Positions 45,533 to 59,074 of a DNA stretch of 64,000 nucleotides are shown piece by piece. Every line of letters starts with the position of its first letter. Within the stretch, counting starts at the first letter, position 1. The notes beneath the pieces are model-generated. The model ran no database searches. It saw only the letters and a program-made list of their open reading frames with translations, and was not told the origin of the DNA. The stretch is from Arthrobacter citreus (lineage in GTDB: Bacteria > Bacillota > Bacilli > Bacillales > Bacillaceae_G). The stretch is taken from contig CP053688.1 in NCBI GenBank assembly GCA_013200995.1, positions 3,286,001 through 3,350,000 on the forward strand, in the 5' to 3' direction. The position numbers and the translations under genes are program-made.

Positions 45533-45563
45533 GAAGAAGATGCGCTTTGGGTGCATCCTCTTC
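45533..45563 (-). terminator. Terminator of the GH1 gene
   Basis: GAAGAAGATGC / GCATCCTCTTC with one mismatch, 14 bp past the stop codon; the minus-strand continuation is TTCTTTTTCAT. Confidence 0.7.
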
Positions 45564-45576
45564 TTTAATTACCATT

Positions 45577-47388
<1,812 letters not shown>

Positions 47389-47982
47389 ATGAATTTAATC
47401 CCTACAGTTATTGAACAAACAAGTCGTGGTGAGCGTGCGTATGATATTTACTCTCGTCTTTTAAAAGACCGCATCATCATGTTAGGTAGTGCAATCGATG
47501 ATAACGTAGCTAACTCGATCGTGTCACAACTTTTATTTTTAGCAGCAGAAGATCCAGATAAGGATATTTCATTATACATTAATAGCCCAGGAGGAAGTAT
47601 TACTGCTGGTATGGCTATTTATGATACGATGAATTTCATTAAGCCTCAAGTATCTACAATTTGTATTGGTATGGCTGCTTCAATGGGTGCTTTCTTATTA
47701 TCTGCTGGGGAAAAAGGTAAGAGATATGCTCTTCCGAATGCAGAAGTTATGATTCACCAACCATTAGGTGGTGCTCAAGGTCAAGCTACTGAAATCGAAA
47801 TTGCAGCTAAACGTATCTTGTTCTTACGCGATAAATTAAACAAAATTCTTGCTGATCGCACTGGTCAACCATTAGATACGATTGAGCGTGATACTGAGCG
47901 TGATAACTTTATGACTGCAGACCGTGCTTTAGAATACGGATTAATTGATAAAGTAATTTCTAATACTGCAGCTATTAAATAA
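47389..47982 (+). CDS. clpP: ATP-dependent Clp protease proteolytic subunit
   Basis: A 197-aa serine protease forming the double-heptamer chamber used with ClpC, ClpX and ClpE. Catalytic Ser98 in [11 protein letters not shown], His in VMIHQPLGG (about 123) and Asp in [17 protein letters not shown] (about 172). ATG 47389 follows AAGGAGGAG; an open frame from 47320 overlaps the promoter. Monocistronic and stress-controlled through CtsR. Confidence 0.98.
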   Translation: MNLIPTVIEQTSRGERAYDIYSRLLKDRIIMLGSAIDDNVANSIVSQLLFLAAEDPDKDISLYINSPGGSITAGMAIYDTMNFIKPQVSTICIGMAASMGAFLLSAGEKGKRYALPNAEVMIHQPLGGAQGQATEIEIAAKRILFLRDKLNKILADRTGQPLDTIERDTERDNFMTADRALEYGLIDKVISNTAAIK

Positions 47983-47991
47983 TAATTAAAA

Positions 47992-48024
47992 AACTAGTCG
48001 TGATTTTCCGGCTAGTTTTTTTTG
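47992..48024 (+). terminator. Terminator of clpP
   Basis: AACTAG-T-C / G-G-CTAGTT followed by TTTTTTTTG, ten bases after the stop. Confidence 0.85.
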
Positions 48025-48067
48025 TATAAAAAAATTGGACATCCACCTATGTGAATGCCCAACAACA

Positions 48068-48325
48068 TTAAATTTCTTCTCCAATAAAGTCCATTACTGC
48101 TTCCATTGCTTCAACTTCATCGTCACCAGTAACAGTAATTACTATTTCTTCTCCATGTGGTACAGCAAGACTCATAACGCCCATAATACTTTTTACGTTC
48201 ACTTGTTTACCTTTATATGCTAGTAATACTTCTGAACGAAATCTTGTAGCGACTTGAACAAATTGTGCCGCTGGACGAGCCTGTATTCCAGTTTCTAATA
48301 GTACTCTCCCTTTTTTCTCAATCAT
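48068..48325 (-). CDS. crh: HPr-like carbon catabolite protein Crh
   Basis: An 85-aa HPr homologue with Gln15 in place of the PTS-phosphorylated His (GIQARPAA) and the regulatory Ser46 kept (VKSIMGVMSL). That combination identifies Crh, which cannot carry PTS phosphate but, when phosphorylated on Ser46 by HPr kinase (hprK is in this window), acts as a CcpA co-repressor. Last gene of the whiA cluster, 20 bp after whiA. Confidence 0.96.
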   Translation of the reverse strand: MIEKKGRVLLETGIQARPAAQFVQVATRFRSEVLLAYKGKQVNVKSIMGVMSLAVPHGEEIVITVTGDDEVEAMEAVMDFIGEEI

Positions 48326-48345
48326 TTTTTTACCTCTTAACTTAT

Positions 48346-49296
48346 TTATTTTATTTTTATTGGTTCCCCTGCTCTTAGCTTATCTGCAATTTCATCAATT
48401 TTACGTAAACGATGATTAATTCCGGATTTGCTAATTGCACCGCTAGAAACCATTTCTCCTAATTCTTTTAATGTTACATCCTCATACGCTACTCTAAGCT
48501 CAGCAATTTCACGGAGCTTTGGCGGTAATATATCTAATCCGACGGAGCTTTGGATATAACGAATATTTTCAATTTGTCTGAAGGCTGCGCTAATTGTTTT
48601 ATTTAAGTTCGCAGTTTCACAATTTACTAGACGATTAACACTGTTTCTCATATCTCTTACAATACGGATATCTTCAAACCTTAATAAGGCTGAATGAGCA
48701 CCAGCAATGTTTAAAAACTCAGTGATTTTTTCTGCTTCCTTTAAATAAGTGATATAGCCTTTTCGTCTCTCTAATGTCTTCGCATTTAACCCGAATTCAT
48801 TCATTAGACTGCAAATTTCTTCTGTATGCTCTTTATAAAGCGAAAAAATTTCTAAGTGATATGAAGATGTTTCTGGATTATTCACTGAACCACCAGCTAG
48901 AAAAGCACCTCTTAAGTAGGAGCGTTTGCAACACTTCTTTTCAATTAGTTCTTTTGCTATTTCATTCGTAAAAGTAAACCCTTCTCCTGTTATATAAAGA
49001 TCATTTAAAATATGCTTAGCTTCTTCTTTTATTCGAACAATATAGACATTGTTCTTTTTAAGACGCATTTTTTTACGAACGAGTAATTCAACGTCCACAT
49101 CATAAACACGTTTAATTAATACATATATTCTTCTAGCAATAGCTGCATTTTCAGTAACTACATCTACAATAAATTGGCGATTTGCAAATGATAATGAACC
49201 GTTCATACGAATTAAAGAAGACAGTTCCGATTTTGAACAACAATCTTTAATTTCTATTGTTGTTAACTCTTTTTTCGTTTCTGATGCAAAGGACAT
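48346..49296 (-). CDS. whiA: DNA-binding protein WhiA
   Basis: A 316-aa protein with an N-terminal LAGLIDADG-like fold ([25 protein letters not shown] block near residue 130) and a C-terminal helix-turn-helix ([21 protein letters not shown], one residue over a shorter core). In bacilli it affects cell division and chromosome segregation. ATG 49296 follows GGAGGGGG; a GTG at 49305 is less likely. It follows yvcK by about 40 bp. Confidence 0.95.
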   Translation of the reverse strand: MSFASETKKELTTIEIKDCCSKSELSSLIRMNGSLSFANRQFIVDVVTENAAIARRIYVLIKRVYDVDVELLVRKKMRLKKNNVYIVRIKEEAKHILNDLYITGEGFTFTNEIAKELIEKKCCKRSYLRGAFLAGGSVNNPETSSYHLEIFSLYKEHTEEICSLMNEFGLNAKTLERRKGYITYLKEAEKITEFLNIAGAHSALLRFEDIRIVRDMRNSVNRLVNCETANLNKTISAAFRQIENIRYIQSSVGLDILPPKLREIAELRVAYEDVTLKELGEMVSSGAISKSGINHRLRKIDEIADKLRAGEPIKIK

Positions 49297-49334
49297 TTGA
49301 ATCACCCCCTCCTTCGAACACTATATATTTTTCA

Positions 49335-50303
49335 TTATTCTTTTATTTTAGTCGGGATAAGGTCACATAAAATTTCTGCTAACTTTACAGTATCATGTCT
49401 GATTACATTATCATCATATTTAACGATTGACTTATGAACGACTTCTAGTTTTAAAGCATTTAGCTCATTCAAATCCGGTTTTACTTGTTGAGCATGTTCT
49501 TCTTTATAAAGTTCTAAAATGTTCTTTGGCATTGTACCTTCATTTACGATAATCGTATCGATAAAGCTTGAGTCTAAGTGTTCATACAAAGCTTTTACGT
49601 GATCACTAGCCGTATAATGCAATGTCTCACCAGCTTGAGTCATAACATTACATACATATACTTTTTTAGCTTTTGAGGCTACAACTGCCTTCCCAATTTT
49701 AGTAACTAATAGATTTGGTAGAATACTCGTGTATAAGCTACCTGGTCCAATTACAATTAAATCTGCTCGTTCTATTTCATCAATTGCTTCTTTTAAAGGT
49801 TCAACATTACTTGGAGCTAAAAATACTCTCTTAATTTTTTTACCTGAATACGGGATTTTAGATTCACCCGAAACAATTGTGCCATCTTCTAGTTCCGCTT
49901 TTAATACAACACTTTGGTTAGCAGCTGGAATAACTTTCCCTCTTACATTTAATACTCTTCTCATTTCAATGATTGCACGATAAAAATCGCCTGTAATGGC
50001 AGTCATTGCACTTAACATTAAATTCCCAAGTGAGTGTCCAGAAAGGTCTCCAGATGTAGCAAATCGATGTTGGAATAATTCTTCCAACATCGGTTCCACA
50101 TCAGATAATGCGGCCAATACATTTCTTACATCACCAGGGGGTGGAATTTTTAATTCATCACGTAATCGTCCAGAACTTCCACCGTCATCTGCGACAGTTA
50201 CAATTGCGGTAATATCAACGGGATGTTTTTTCAACCCACGAACTAAAACAGATAAACCCGTTCCGCCTCCAATTATTACTATTTTCGAACGTTGGCTAAC
50301 CAT
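49335..50303 (-). CDS. yvcK: Gluconeogenesis factor YvcK/GlmR
   Basis: A 322-aa protein of the CofD-like fold. The N-terminal IVIIGGGTGLSVLVRGLK and VTVADDGGSSGRLR motifs bind UDP-GlcNAc-type nucleotide sugars. It stimulates GlmS and supports cell-wall precursor synthesis on gluconeogenic carbon sources. Its start codon overlaps the rapZ stop by one base (TAATG). Confidence 0.96.
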   Translation of the reverse strand: MVSQRSKIVIIGGGTGLSVLVRGLKKHPVDITAIVTVADDGGSSGRLRDELKIPPPGDVRNVLAALSDVEPMLEELFQHRFATSGDLSGHSLGNLMLSAMTAITGDFYRAIIEMRRVLNVRGKVIPAANQSVVLKAELEDGTIVSGESKIPYSGKKIKRVFLAPSNVEPLKEAIDEIERADLIVIGPGSLYTSILPNLLVTKIGKAVVASKAKKVYVCNVMTQAGETLHYTASDHVKALYEHLDSSFIDTIIVNEGTMPKNILELYKEEHAQQVKPDLNELNALKLEVVHKSIVKYDDNVIRHDTVKLAEILCDLIPTKIKE

Positions 50304-51187
50304 TACTTATGGCTCCTTTTTTCAACATCTCGATGGCTAATATTCGTATCATATTGGTCCTTATAGTAGTTAGCTAAATACTCCGCTAGAGTAACAGAGC
50401 GATGCTGTCCACCTGTACATCCAATCGCAATTATTAACTGACGTTTACCTTCTCTTTTGTATTGAGGTAACATAAAACTAATTAAATCAATTAATTTCAG
50501 CATGAACTCAGTTGTCTCATTAAATTTAAGTACATAAGAGGAGACCTCTTCATCTAAACCTGTTAGTGGACGCATTGATTCAATATAAAATGGGTTTGGT
50601 AAAAAGCGTACATCAAATACTAAATCCGCATCAATCGGTATGCCATACTTAAAACCGAATGACTGAATATTTACTGAAAAACCTTCTTGCTCATTTTCTC
50701 TAAACTGTTTTATTATTTTTTCTCTTAGTATTTTAGGTTTTAAATCTGAAGTATCATAAATTAATTGTGCACGTCCTTTTACATCCGCTAAAAGTGTGCG
50801 CTCCATCTCAATTCCTTTTAACGGAGAACCAGTTGGAGAAAGTGGATGTGAACGACGCGTTTCTTTATAGCGAGTAACAAGAGCAGCATTCGTTGCATCT
50901 AAAAATAATATTTGAGGGATGATCGAAGGAGTAGACATTAATTGATCTAACGAATTCCCTAATTGATCAAAGAATTCTCTTCCTCGTAAATCCATTACTA
51001 GAGCAACTTTATCCGTTGTATTATGATCTGGGTCCTTTAATAGCTCTACAAATTTTGGAAGTAAAGCCGGAGGAAGATTGTCAACACAGAAATAACCGAT
51101 ATCTTCTAACGCTTGAACAACAACAGTCTTTCCAGCACCTGACATTCCAGTTATTATAACCATTTTCACATGTGATTTTGCAGGCAT
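50303..51187 (-). CDS. rapZ: Nucleotide-binding protein RapZ/YvcJ
   Basis: A 294-aa protein with Walker A GMSGAGKT at residues 14-21 and the conserved C-terminal [18 protein letters not shown]. In Gram-negatives it controls GlmS through small RNAs; in bacilli (YvcJ) it hydrolyses GTP and affects competence. Translational overlap with yvcK keeps the rapZ-yvcK-whiA order found throughout Firmicutes. Confidence 0.95.
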   Translation of the reverse strand: MPAKSHVKMVIITGMSGAGKTVVVQALEDIGYFCVDNLPPALLPKFVELLKDPDHNTTDKVALVMDLRGREFFDQLGNSLDQLMSTPSIIPQILFLDATNAALVTRYKETRRSHPLSPTGSPLKGIEMERTLLADVKGRAQLIYDTSDLKPKILREKIIKQFRENEQEGFSVNIQSFGFKYGIPIDADLVFDVRFLPNPFYIESMRPLTGLDEEVSSYVLKFNETTEFMLKLIDLISFMLPQYKREGKRQLIIAIGCTGGQHRSVTLAEYLANYYKDQYDTNISHRDVEKRSHK

Positions 51188-51215
51188 TTAATTCAACCCT
51201 TTCTATGAATTTAGG

Positions 51216-51674
51216 TTAACTAGGATTTAATCGATATCTTAATAATTCAAAATCTGGCGTATATACAAAGGTACCATGCAAGATTTCTGTACCTTGAAGT
51301 AAATAATCAATAATGTGATAATCACCTTCAGCCATAGGAAGTTTCTTCACTTCATCTATTGCATGCCAGCGAAGAATGCCTTCTTCACATTCATCTTGAT
51401 TTTGACCATCATACTCGGTAGCTAAAAATGAGAACATCATCCACTCATTCACTACCTTAGCATCTTCTTCTATAATAATTGTAAAAACACCTTTTAATTT
51501 TGGGTTTTTTAAGTAAACACCTGTTTCTTCACGATATTCTCGTACAACTGCTTCTCTAATATTTTCACCTGGCTCCATCTTGCCGCCGGGTGCAACCCAC
51601 CAGTTTCTTCTAGGTTTTTGTAGCAAGAGGATATTATTTTCATTTAACAAAACACAATGTGTAACTCTTTGCAT
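51216..51674 (-). CDS. yvcI: Nudix hydrolase YvcI
   Basis: A 152-aa pyrophosphohydrolase. The Nudix box is GKMEPGENIREAVVREYREE followed by TGV at residues about 33-55, with all metal-binding glutamates present. It begins MQRVTHCVLLNENNILLLQK. The substrate is uncertain (8-oxo-dGTP-like or RNA caps). It lies 28 bp before rapZ, as in Bacillus subtilis. Confidence 0.92.
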   Translation of the reverse strand: MQRVTHCVLLNENNILLLQKPRRNWWVAPGGKMEPGENIREAVVREYREETGVYLKNPKLKGVFTIIIEEDAKVVNEWMMFSFLATEYDGQNQDECEEGILRWHAIDEVKKLPMAEGDYHIIDYLLQGTEILHGTFVYTPDFELLRYRLNPS

Positions 51675-52038
51675 TTTTTATACCTCACTTACAATTTCGA
51701 CTTGCAGTTGGTTGAAACTGCCCAATCTATATTATACCGTTAAACCTGTCTAACAACAACTTGTTAGGAGCAGGAATTAGGGGAGGAAAAGCTCTAGGAT
51801 TTGGAAATAATTTCAAGAATTGGCCGTACTGTTGGGGAACTAAATTTACACAAAAAAAGGGAACATGGACAAGCGCATATCCATGTTCCTATATATATTA
51901 GGGGGCTCTCTGGTTAATAAATATATTACAGTATCTATATTTCAGTAGAGTTACACCCTAATTACATGTAAGTTTCAGAATATTACAATTGTATACACAA
52001 TTCAATTAAATTGGAATCAATCGTATTTTAATGGTAGA
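51675..52038. other. Gap between trxB and yvcI
   Basis: No gene. It holds the trxB terminator and, close to yvcI, a probable promoter region; nothing else stands out. Confidence 0.5.
51860..51889 (-). terminator. Terminator downstream of trxB
   Basis: Perfect stem GGAACATGGA / TCCATGTTCC; on the minus strand followed by CTTTTTTTGTG. It is 150 bp past the trxB stop. Confidence 0.8.
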
Positions 52039-52989
<951 letters not shown>

Positions 52990-53092
52990 TTAATCACTCC
53001 TTGTACTTTTATGGCTAATTGCCCTAGTTCATTTAACTACCACTATCCTAATACGCGACAACATAAAACAACAAATCATATGCTCATAATAT

Positions 53093-53140
53093 AGAAAACT
53101 CGTTGATTGGCGAGCCTTTATACTTAATCTCTTGTGAAAT
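53093..53140 (+). repeat. Dispersed element, copy B
   Basis: AGAAAACTCGTTGATTGG then CGAGCCTTTATACTTAA, similar to 21816-21857. CTCG/CGAG can pair around the TTGATTGG. Confidence 0.4.
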
Positions 53141-53146
53141 AAAGAA

Positions 53147-53182
53147 AGCTTGCTTAACACCATCTGGTATTAAAACAAGCTT
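53147..53182 (-). terminator. Hairpin at end of the TPR gene
   Basis: AAGCTTG (53148-53154) with CAAGCTT (53176-53182) in a long loop; the right arm overlaps the last codons. The minus-strand T-run is short, so it is a weak terminator candidate. Confidence 0.45.
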
Positions 53183-54669
53183 CGAATGGCGCTGATGCCT
53201 TTATTTAATAAATAAGTAGAGATATTATAGTTTGCTGCAATTTTCTTTTGTGATACACGTTTTACTTCATTTTCAACAAGATAATGTGTAGCAGCTAATA
53301 AAACTTCTTCATTTACAGGTAACACTTTATATTTTAAAGTAAGCTCACAAATCGAGAAAAACCATAACTGGAGATGATTACGAAGAATGATATATTCTTC
53401 TTCCCAAGTTGCTTGAACTTTTTTCGCTCCATTAATCGCAATATTTAATGATGGATGAGGCTCCAAATAGCACATATTATTCAGAAGAACTTGTTCTAAT
53501 TGCTCATCGATTCCAATATTTTCTAATGGTTCTATATCTTGAAGGATTGAACTAAACTTTTGTTCGTAATAATACTCCTTCATGAAATAGATTAATCCCC
53601 ATCTTTCACTATTGGAATTAGAGTATTTTGCTTGATACTCAGTTTCCGCCATTAACTGCTCGATTTCGTTCGATGAATGCTTTTTTTCAGCCCATGGTGC
53701 TAATTCTTCATGCTCTTCAAACTCATTTGACATTTCTTGATTCCAAATGCGCTCGGCAATCGCAATTCGTCCTGAACGGTAAGCTGCGTCACAGAACATA
53801 TAATAAAATTGAATTTCACGATCAGGTCTTTCCATATAAAGTAAGTTAAATAATTTATATGCTTCTTCATACTTTTTGAATTGATAAAAAAGTACTCCAA
53901 GCTTATGACGGTGCTCTTCAGAGATTGGAACGATATTTGATAAGCCTTCAAGATAAACATGAGCAGCTTCTTGTTCATTTAAGATCCTTTTTAGCATAGT
54001 TAAATGAATTAACGCTGATAAATTGCCTGGATTTTGTTCTAAAACATACTCCAATACTCTTTCAGCTTCATCGTGATGCCCTAAATGAAGCTCTACTAAA
54101 GCCAAATTATTGTATGCTGGCCAAAATTCTTGATATTTATCAACAATGCTCAGTAAAGTGGATTTAGCTGATTTCCAATCATGATTTGCTAAATAGCTAG
54201 TAACTCTCTCTTGAAGTACTAGTAAATCATCATTAATACTTAAATCATCATCTTCTTCACTATGAATAATATCTAAATAATCTTCTAACTCTTCTAATTG
54301 TTCTTCATCTGTTCCAATTTCTAAATACTTTTGAGCATAAAGATTTGCTTTTTGAAATAACCCTAACTCAAAAAATGCAAATGCTAATAAATAGTATACA
54401 TCCTCATTAGTTGGATATTTATCTAAAATATATTCTAAAATAGTAATCGTAGTTTGATATTGATGTAATGATAAAAGCTTCCTAGAAATATCAACAAGAA
54501 CAGTTTGATTTTCTTCATTTTCAGCAGCTTTTTTCAAGTAATAAATCGCTTGCTCAGTATCGTTACTATTATAAGCTTTCATACCTTTTTCGTAGAAATA
54601 ATCTTTCGGTAACGAGAACGAAACGACATTATGAAATTGATTTGTTTGATTCCCCAAATTTTCTGACAT
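53170..54669 (-). CDS. Tetratricopeptide-repeat protein YvcD-like
   Basis: A 499-aa soluble protein built of TPR helices: AIYYLKKAAENEENQTVLVD, VYYLLAFAFFELGLFQKANL and AYNNLALVELHLGHHDEAER are clear 34-residue-type repeats in the first 260 residues. The C-terminal part is helical and ends in a region that looks like a helix-turn-helix (KKIAANYNISTYLLNKGISA). It occupies the place of yvcD upstream of trxB. ATG 54669 follows GGAGG; the frame to 54771 lacks support. Partner unknown. Confidence 0.85.
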   Translation of the reverse strand: MSENLGNQTNQFHNVVSFSLPKDYFYEKGMKAYNSNDTEQAIYYLKKAAENEENQTVLVDISRKLLSLHQYQTTITILEYILDKYPTNEDVYYLLAFAFFELGLFQKANLYAQKYLEIGTDEEQLEELEDYLDIIHSEEDDDLSINDDLLVLQERVTSYLANHDWKSAKSTLLSIVDKYQEFWPAYNNLALVELHLGHHDEAERVLEYVLEQNPGNLSALIHLTMLKRILNEQEAAHVYLEGLSNIVPISEEHRHKLGVLFYQFKKYEEAYKLFNLLYMERPDREIQFYYMFCDAAYRSGRIAIAERIWNQEMSNEFEEHEELAPWAEKKHSSNEIEQLMAETEYQAKYSNSNSERWGLIYFMKEYYYEQKFSSILQDIEPLENIGIDEQLEQVLLNNMCYLEPHPSLNIAINGAKKVQATWEEEYIILRNHLQLWFFSICELTLKYKVLPVNEEVLLAATHYLVENEVKRVSQKKIAANYNISTYLLNKGISAIRSLF

Positions 54670-54836
54670 TCGATCCTCCAGTTTTTCCAGCTTATCACAG
54701 TATATCACACAAAAAGAGGAAATAGTCGCCGTCCAAATTATAAGAATTTTAAACGAACGTACAATTTCCACATTATCTAAATAAAGTTGTCAAAGTATTA
54801 TTCTAACCGAAAAAAAAAATAATGGAAACCACTTTT

Positions 54837-55334
54837 TTAAAGAGTTTCAGATTGTGACAAAGAAATAACCACCATTGGATTACCTCCAACAAAAGCCCCA
54901 GCTGGAACATCCTTATTTACTAGTGTTGCAGCTGAAATTTTTGCGCCATCACCAATTATGACACCGGGCAAGATCGTCGTATTTGCACCAACTAACACAT
55001 TATTTCCAATAATGACTTCCCCTAATCGGTATTCATTAATTAAATATTCATGCGCTAAAATTGTCGTATTATAGCCTATTATCGAATTTCTCCCTACAGA
55101 AATTAACTCAGGGAACATTAAATCCGGGGTCACTTTAAATGCAAAGGCTGTAAAATCTCCAACCTTCATTCCTATTAGATTCCTATACATCCAGTTTTTC
55201 AATCTAAAGAATGGGACGTATCGGGCTATTTCAATTACAACAACATTTCGAAATGTTTTCCAAAACGAAACGGTCTTGTACAATTGCCAAAGTGAATTCT
55301 CACCCTCAATTGGATAGCGTTTCGTTTTTCTCAA
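54837..55334 (-). CDS. yvoF: Hexapeptide-repeat acyltransferase YvoF
   Basis: A 165-aa acetyltransferase of the left-handed beta-helix type, with hexapeptide repeats at about residues 80-150 ([50 protein letters not shown]). It overlaps ppaX by four bases and closes the hprK operon, as in Bacillus subtilis. The substrate is unknown; cell-envelope sugars or nucleotide sugars are usual for the group. Confidence 0.9.
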   Translation of the reverse strand: MRKTKRYPIEGENSLWQLYKTVSFWKTFRNVVVIEIARYVPFFRLKNWMYRNLIGMKVGDFTAFAFKVTPDLMFPELISVGRNSIIGYNTTILAHEYLINEYRLGEVIIGNNVLVGANTTILPGVIIGDGAKISAATLVNKDVPAGAFVGGNPMVVISLSQSETL

Positions 55335-55978
55335 TGCTCGTCAATTCCCAGAATCGATAAGATTTCACTCATCTTCTCAAGCATAAAATCAGGTTTATAC
55401 GTTGCTAAAAATTCTTTCCCCTTTAATGACCATGCAACACCTGCTGTTTTCGTTCCAGCATTTTTACCACCTTCAATATCATGGTAATTATCGCCTACCA
55501 TTAAACTCTCTTCCGGGATCGAATTAAGTTTTTTTAGGGCTAATTGAATTGGCTCTGGATGCGGCTTTGCATTTTGAACATCATCAATTGTAACTACTAT
55601 GTCAAAAAATTGCTTTAACCGACCGTAGCTTAAGCCCATCTCAACTACATTTCTCGCTTTTGTAGTTACAATTCCAATTTTGTAGCCTAATCTGTATAAA
55701 GTCTCAATCGTTTCATAAACTGTTTCATACTCTTCAACAAATTCATCATGCATTTCCATATTAAAACGGCGGTATTCAGAAATTAACTCATCAACTCTTC
55801 CTTCATCTACCGTAGAAAAAGACTCAGTCAATGTAGGACCCATAAATGGAATAACGTGTTCACGTTTATATTGGTCAGGATAAAATTTATTTAAAGTATG
55901 CAAAAATGAAGCAATAATTAATTCATTTGTATTGATTAAAGTACCGTCTAAATCAAATAATATCGTATTTATTTTCAT
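55331..55978 (-). CDS. ppaX: Pyrophosphatase PpaX
   Basis: A 215-aa HAD-family hydrolase. Motif [14 protein letters not shown] (residues about 7-19), motif II IVTTKA (about 103-108), motif III Lys in PHPEPIQ region and motif [18 protein letters not shown]. PpaX removes the pyrophosphate made when HPr kinase/phosphorylase dephosphorylates Ser46-HPr; sitting in the hprK operon agrees. Confidence 0.95.
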   Translation of the reverse strand: MKINTILFDLDGTLINTNELIIASFLHTLNKFYPDQYKREHVIPFMGPTLTESFSTVDEGRVDELISEYRRFNMEMHDEFVEEYETVYETIETLYRLGYKIGIVTTKARNVVEMGLSYGRLKQFFDIVVTIDDVQNAKPHPEPIQLALKKLNSIPEESLMVGDNYHDIEGGKNAGTKTAGVAWSLKGKEFLATYKPDFMLEKMSEILSILGIDEH

Positions 55979-55991
55979 AGATATTTCCTTT

Positions 55992-56945
55992 CTATTTCAC
56001 ATCAACGTTTAAACTTGATTCAGTTTTACTTCCTACTTTGCCTACTACTCTTGCAACTATACATGTAACAATTAGAGCGACTAAGAAACGGATTAAGAAT
56101 AAATATAAAACTGGAATACCTAAAGGAATAAAGATAAGCGTATCTTCTACCACAGCATGACAAGCTACTAAAAATAAGAAAACGAGATATAAATCACGTT
56201 TCGAAACACCATCTTCTTTTACAGCTTGAATCATAACACCCGCTCCAAAAGCTAATCCAAAAAACAATCCCGCAGCTAAAGTAACTCCAGCTTTTGCTTC
56301 TACACCAATAAGTTTAGTAAAAGGCGATAATGCTTTGGTTATATAATTCATCCATCCAAAATCTTTTGCTATTTGAATCACTAGCATTAATGGAATAACT
56401 ATTTTAACAAGGTTTAAAACACCCATTAATGACGAAACGAATGCAGTATAAACTATTTCCCATCCTGATTGATTAGCCGCTTCTGCAACTTCAATACCTT
56501 TATGAACAATTTCTGTTCCACCAGACCAAAGAAAATGGATACAAATAGCAGATAATATTGCAAATCCTATCCTTACTAAAACAACAAATGATGCTCTAAC
56601 CCCTACAGCAGTTGCTACAGTCGTTTCAACAAATAGATTATGAGAAAAACTTAACATGACGGCAAGGATCAAGGCTTCCTTAACAGTTAAATCCATAGGT
56701 AGCATAGCCCCAAGTGCAGCATATAAGTTTAAAACATTACCTAACACTAATACTAATGCTGCATCTCCCTTTAAACCAATAAAACTCATTAAAGGTTCAA
56801 GCAAATTAACAAACCAGTCCATTAGTGCTGTTTCTTTAATAATCGTTAAAATGAAAGAAATAGGGAAAATGATTTTCCCTATTTTCCAAGATGTTTGTAA
56901 GCCTACTAGTAAGCCTCTCTTTAAAGTTTCCACAGTGTTCACCAC
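55992..56945 (-). CDS. yvoD: Nucleoside-recognition-domain membrane protein YvoD
   Basis: A 317-aa membrane protein with about eight hydrophobic segments and gate/nucleoside-recognition-type blocks ([21 protein letters not shown]). Function unknown. The start is uncertain: GTG 56945 is only a base or so from GGAG, while GTG 56933 stands about 11 bases from it. It lies 15 bp after lgt and 13 bp before ppaX, inside the hprK operon. Confidence 0.88.
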   Translation of the reverse strand: MVNTVETLKRGLLVGLQTSWKIGKIIFPISFILTIIKETALMDWFVNLLEPLMSFIGLKGDAALVLVLGNVLNLYAALGAMLPMDLTVKEALILAVMLSFSHNLFVETTVATAVGVRASFVVLVRIGFAILSAICIHFLWSGGTEIVHKGIEVAEAANQSGWEIVYTAFVSSLMGVLNLVKIVIPLMLVIQIAKDFGWMNYITKALSPFTKLIGVEAKAGVTLAAGLFFGLAFGAGVMIQAVKEDGVSKRDLYLVFLFLVACHAVVEDTLIFIPLGIPVLYLFLIRFLVALIVTCIVARVVGKVGSKTESSLNVDVK

Positions 56946-56960
56946 TCCTGCTTTACAAAC

Positions 56961-57773
56961 TTAAACATCTAAATATCGTTCATTTGATAACCCTTTAGCT
57001 CTGCGATAAACAAGAATGATAATTGAAACGATAATTATGACTACTGATATAAACTGAGCCATTCTAATATTATGTGTTAACATTAAGCTGTCTGTTCTTA
57101 AACCTTCAATAAAGAAACGTCCAACTGAGTACCAAATTAAATAAGTTAAAAACATTTCACCACGTCTTAAATTCACTCTTCTTAAAATAAGTAAGAAGAT
57201 AATACCTAGTAAGCTCCACATTGATTCATATAAAAATGTTGGATGATAATATGTTCCATCAATATACATTTGATTAATGATCCATGTAGGTAAATGAAGA
57301 CTTTCTAAAAACGATCTAGTTACTGGTCCACCATGAGCCTCTTGGTTCATAAAATTTCCCCAGCGTCCTAACATTTGCCCTACTAAAATACTTGGTGCTG
57401 CAATATCTGCAAGCTTCCAAAATGAAATTCCTCTTTTCTTTGCAAAGAAATAACTAGCAATAAATGCACCAATTAAACCACCATGAATTGCTAATCCACC
57501 ATGCCAAATTGCTGGAATCTCACTAACATGCTTAGAATAATAGTCTAACTCAAAGAGTACATAGTAAATTCTAGCCCCTATAATTGCTGAAGGTAGAGCT
57601 ACTAAAATTAAATCTAAGAATGTATCATCAGGTATACCGCGTCGTTTACTTTCACGAATTGCCAACCATAACCCTAAAACAACACCTAGTCCAATCAATA
57701 CCCCATACCACTTTATTGAAAGTGGACCTAAATGTAAAAAAACTTTATCTAATGGCTGAATATTTGATTCCAT
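56961..57773 (-). CDS. lgt: Prolipoprotein diacylglyceryl transferase
   Basis: A 270-aa membrane enzyme adding diacylglycerol to the lipobox cysteine of preprolipoproteins; several such substrates are encoded in this window. Seven hydrophobic segments; the signature [16 protein letters not shown] at about residues 136-151 holds the essential Arg and Asn. ATG 57773 follows GGGG by eight bases. Second gene of the hprK operon. Confidence 0.97.
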   Translation of the reverse strand: MESNIQPLDKVFLHLGPLSIKWYGVLIGLGVVLGLWLAIRESKRRGIPDDTFLDLILVALPSAIIGARIYYVLFELDYYSKHVSEIPAIWHGGLAIHGGLIGAFIASYFFAKKRGISFWKLADIAAPSILVGQMLGRWGNFMNQEAHGGPVTRSFLESLHLPTWIINQMYIDGTYYHPTFLYESMWSLLGIIFLLILRRVNLRRGEMFLTYLIWYSVGRFFIEGLRTDSLMLTHNIRMAQFISVVIIIVSIIILVYRRAKGLSNERYLDV

Positions 57774-57794
57774 TCCAATTTCCCCACTTTATCT

Positions 57795-58736
57795 TTAAAT
57801 TAAATCACTTACGTTATTACCACCTTGAATTACCTTTTCCAAACGGTCCGCAAATTGCTGCGCCGCATTTACACCCATATTTTTCAAACGGAAATTCATG
57901 GCTGCTACTTCAATAATAACTGCTAAATTTCGTCCTGGACGAACCGGCAATGTAATTTTCGAAATACTTGTATCTAATATTTTTAGTTTTTCATCATCAA
58001 GACCAACTCGATCATAGACTTTTTGTGAATCCCATGTCTCTAAGTCGATGTTTAGCGTAATACGTTTGTAATTTCTTACAGATCCTGCTCCAAAAAGAGT
58101 CATTACATTGATAATTCCTAATCCGCGAATTTCCAATAAATGCTCAATCAATTCAGGCGAAGAACCGATAAGCGTATCTTCATCAGTTTGACGAATCTCA
58201 ACTGAATCATCCGCTACTAATCGATGGCCACGCTTTACTAGTTCAAGAGCAGTCTCACTTTTACCAACTCCACTTTTACCAGTAATTAATACCCCTACCC
58301 CATAAATATCAACTAGTACCCCATGCAACGCAGTAGTTGGAGCAAGTTTTGCCTCTAAATAGCTCGTTAGTCTACTATACATCTTAGTTGTTTTACTATT
58401 TGATAGTAATATAGGTACTCCAGTTTCTTCACCTGCTTCAATTAGTTCATCTGGAATCTCTAAACCTCGTGTAACAATTATACAAGGAGTATCGTCAGCA
58501 CAAAGCTTTCTTAATCGATCATGCTTCTCTTCATCAGTTAAACTATGATAAAAAGTTAATTCCGTTTTTCCTAATATTTGCACTCTATCTGATGGATAGT
58601 AAGTAAAAAAACCAGCAACCTCTATTCCAGGGCGAGATAAATCAGTAGTGTTAATCGATTTATTCAAACCCGCACTTCCACTAATAACTTCTAATTTAAA
58701 ATACTCAACTAAATTCTTTGTACGTAATTTAGCCAT
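57795..58736 (-). CDS. hprK: HPr kinase/phosphorylase
   Basis: A 313-aa bifunctional enzyme that phosphorylates and dephosphorylates Ser46 of HPr and Crh, the switch for carbon catabolite repression. Walker A is [14 protein letters not shown] (about residues 151-164); the catalytic H-R-L-V-A-D-D motif follows, and the signature [10 protein letters not shown] is near residue 204. ATG 58736 follows AGGAGG. First gene of the hprK-lgt-yvoD-ppaX-yvoF operon; it ties together the PTS genes, crh and CcpA control in this window. Confidence 0.97.
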   Translation of the reverse strand: MAKLRTKNLVEYFKLEVISGSAGLNKSINTTDLSRPGIEVAGFFTYYPSDRVQILGKTELTFYHSLTDEEKHDRLRKLCADDTPCIIVTRGLEIPDELIEAGEETGVPILLSNSKTTKMYSRLTSYLEAKLAPTTALHGVLVDIYGVGVLITGKSGVGKSETALELVKRGHRLVADDSVEIRQTDEDTLIGSSPELIEHLLEIRGLGIINVMTLFGAGSVRNYKRITLNIDLETWDSQKVYDRVGLDDEKLKILDTSISKITLPVRPGRNLAVIIEVAAMNFRLKNMGVNAAQQFADRLEKVIQGGNNVSDLI

Positions 58737-58867
58737 ACAAGCCTCCTAAGGATTAATAATTATGTACTATCTTACATATTGTAACATTTTTAAACTTTGT
58801 GGGAAAATGTCGATAAGCTAATAACAGCACGCAAACAATTAAAAATTATTAATATAAAAGTGAAACT

Positions 58868-58936
58868 GATCAACGGGATTTAGCAATTTATCAATCAATT
58901 TAGCTTTATATCAACGAAAAACAGTCATATATCAAC
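58868..58936 (-). repeat. Four phased TTGATA motifs (reverse orientation)
   Basis: GATCAA, TATCAA, TATCAA and TATCAA begin at 58868, 58889, 58909 and 58930, spaced 21, 20 and 21 bases; on the minus strand these read TTGATA (TTGATC for the outermost) as in the array at 16069-16158. Three of the four are followed on the plus strand by C, as GTTGATA is in the other array. Spacer sequences are unrelated. Confidence 0.65.
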
Positions 58937-59036
58937 GTAGCTCACAATTTTATACACATTGTGTTCGTCTTTTACCGCAAATAGAACTTAGTGTATTTGT
59001 TCATATTTTCGACATATTTAAGAAATGCAAAAAAGA

Positions 59037-59071
59037 GACTCTCAAAAGTAATTGAACTTAAGAGACTCCCT
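59037..59071. terminator. Terminator after yvlD
   Basis: GAGACTCT with AGAGACTC (one A-A mismatch) in a T/A-flanked hairpin; A-run left, CCCTTTTTTAG right. Confidence 0.55.
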
Positions 59072-59074
59072 TTT

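Larger units (their letters stand above)
58737..59074. other. Gap between yvlD and hprK
   Basis: No gene. It holds the hprK promoter region, the four-fold TATCAA array (listed separately) and a terminator stem after yvlD. Confidence 0.5.
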
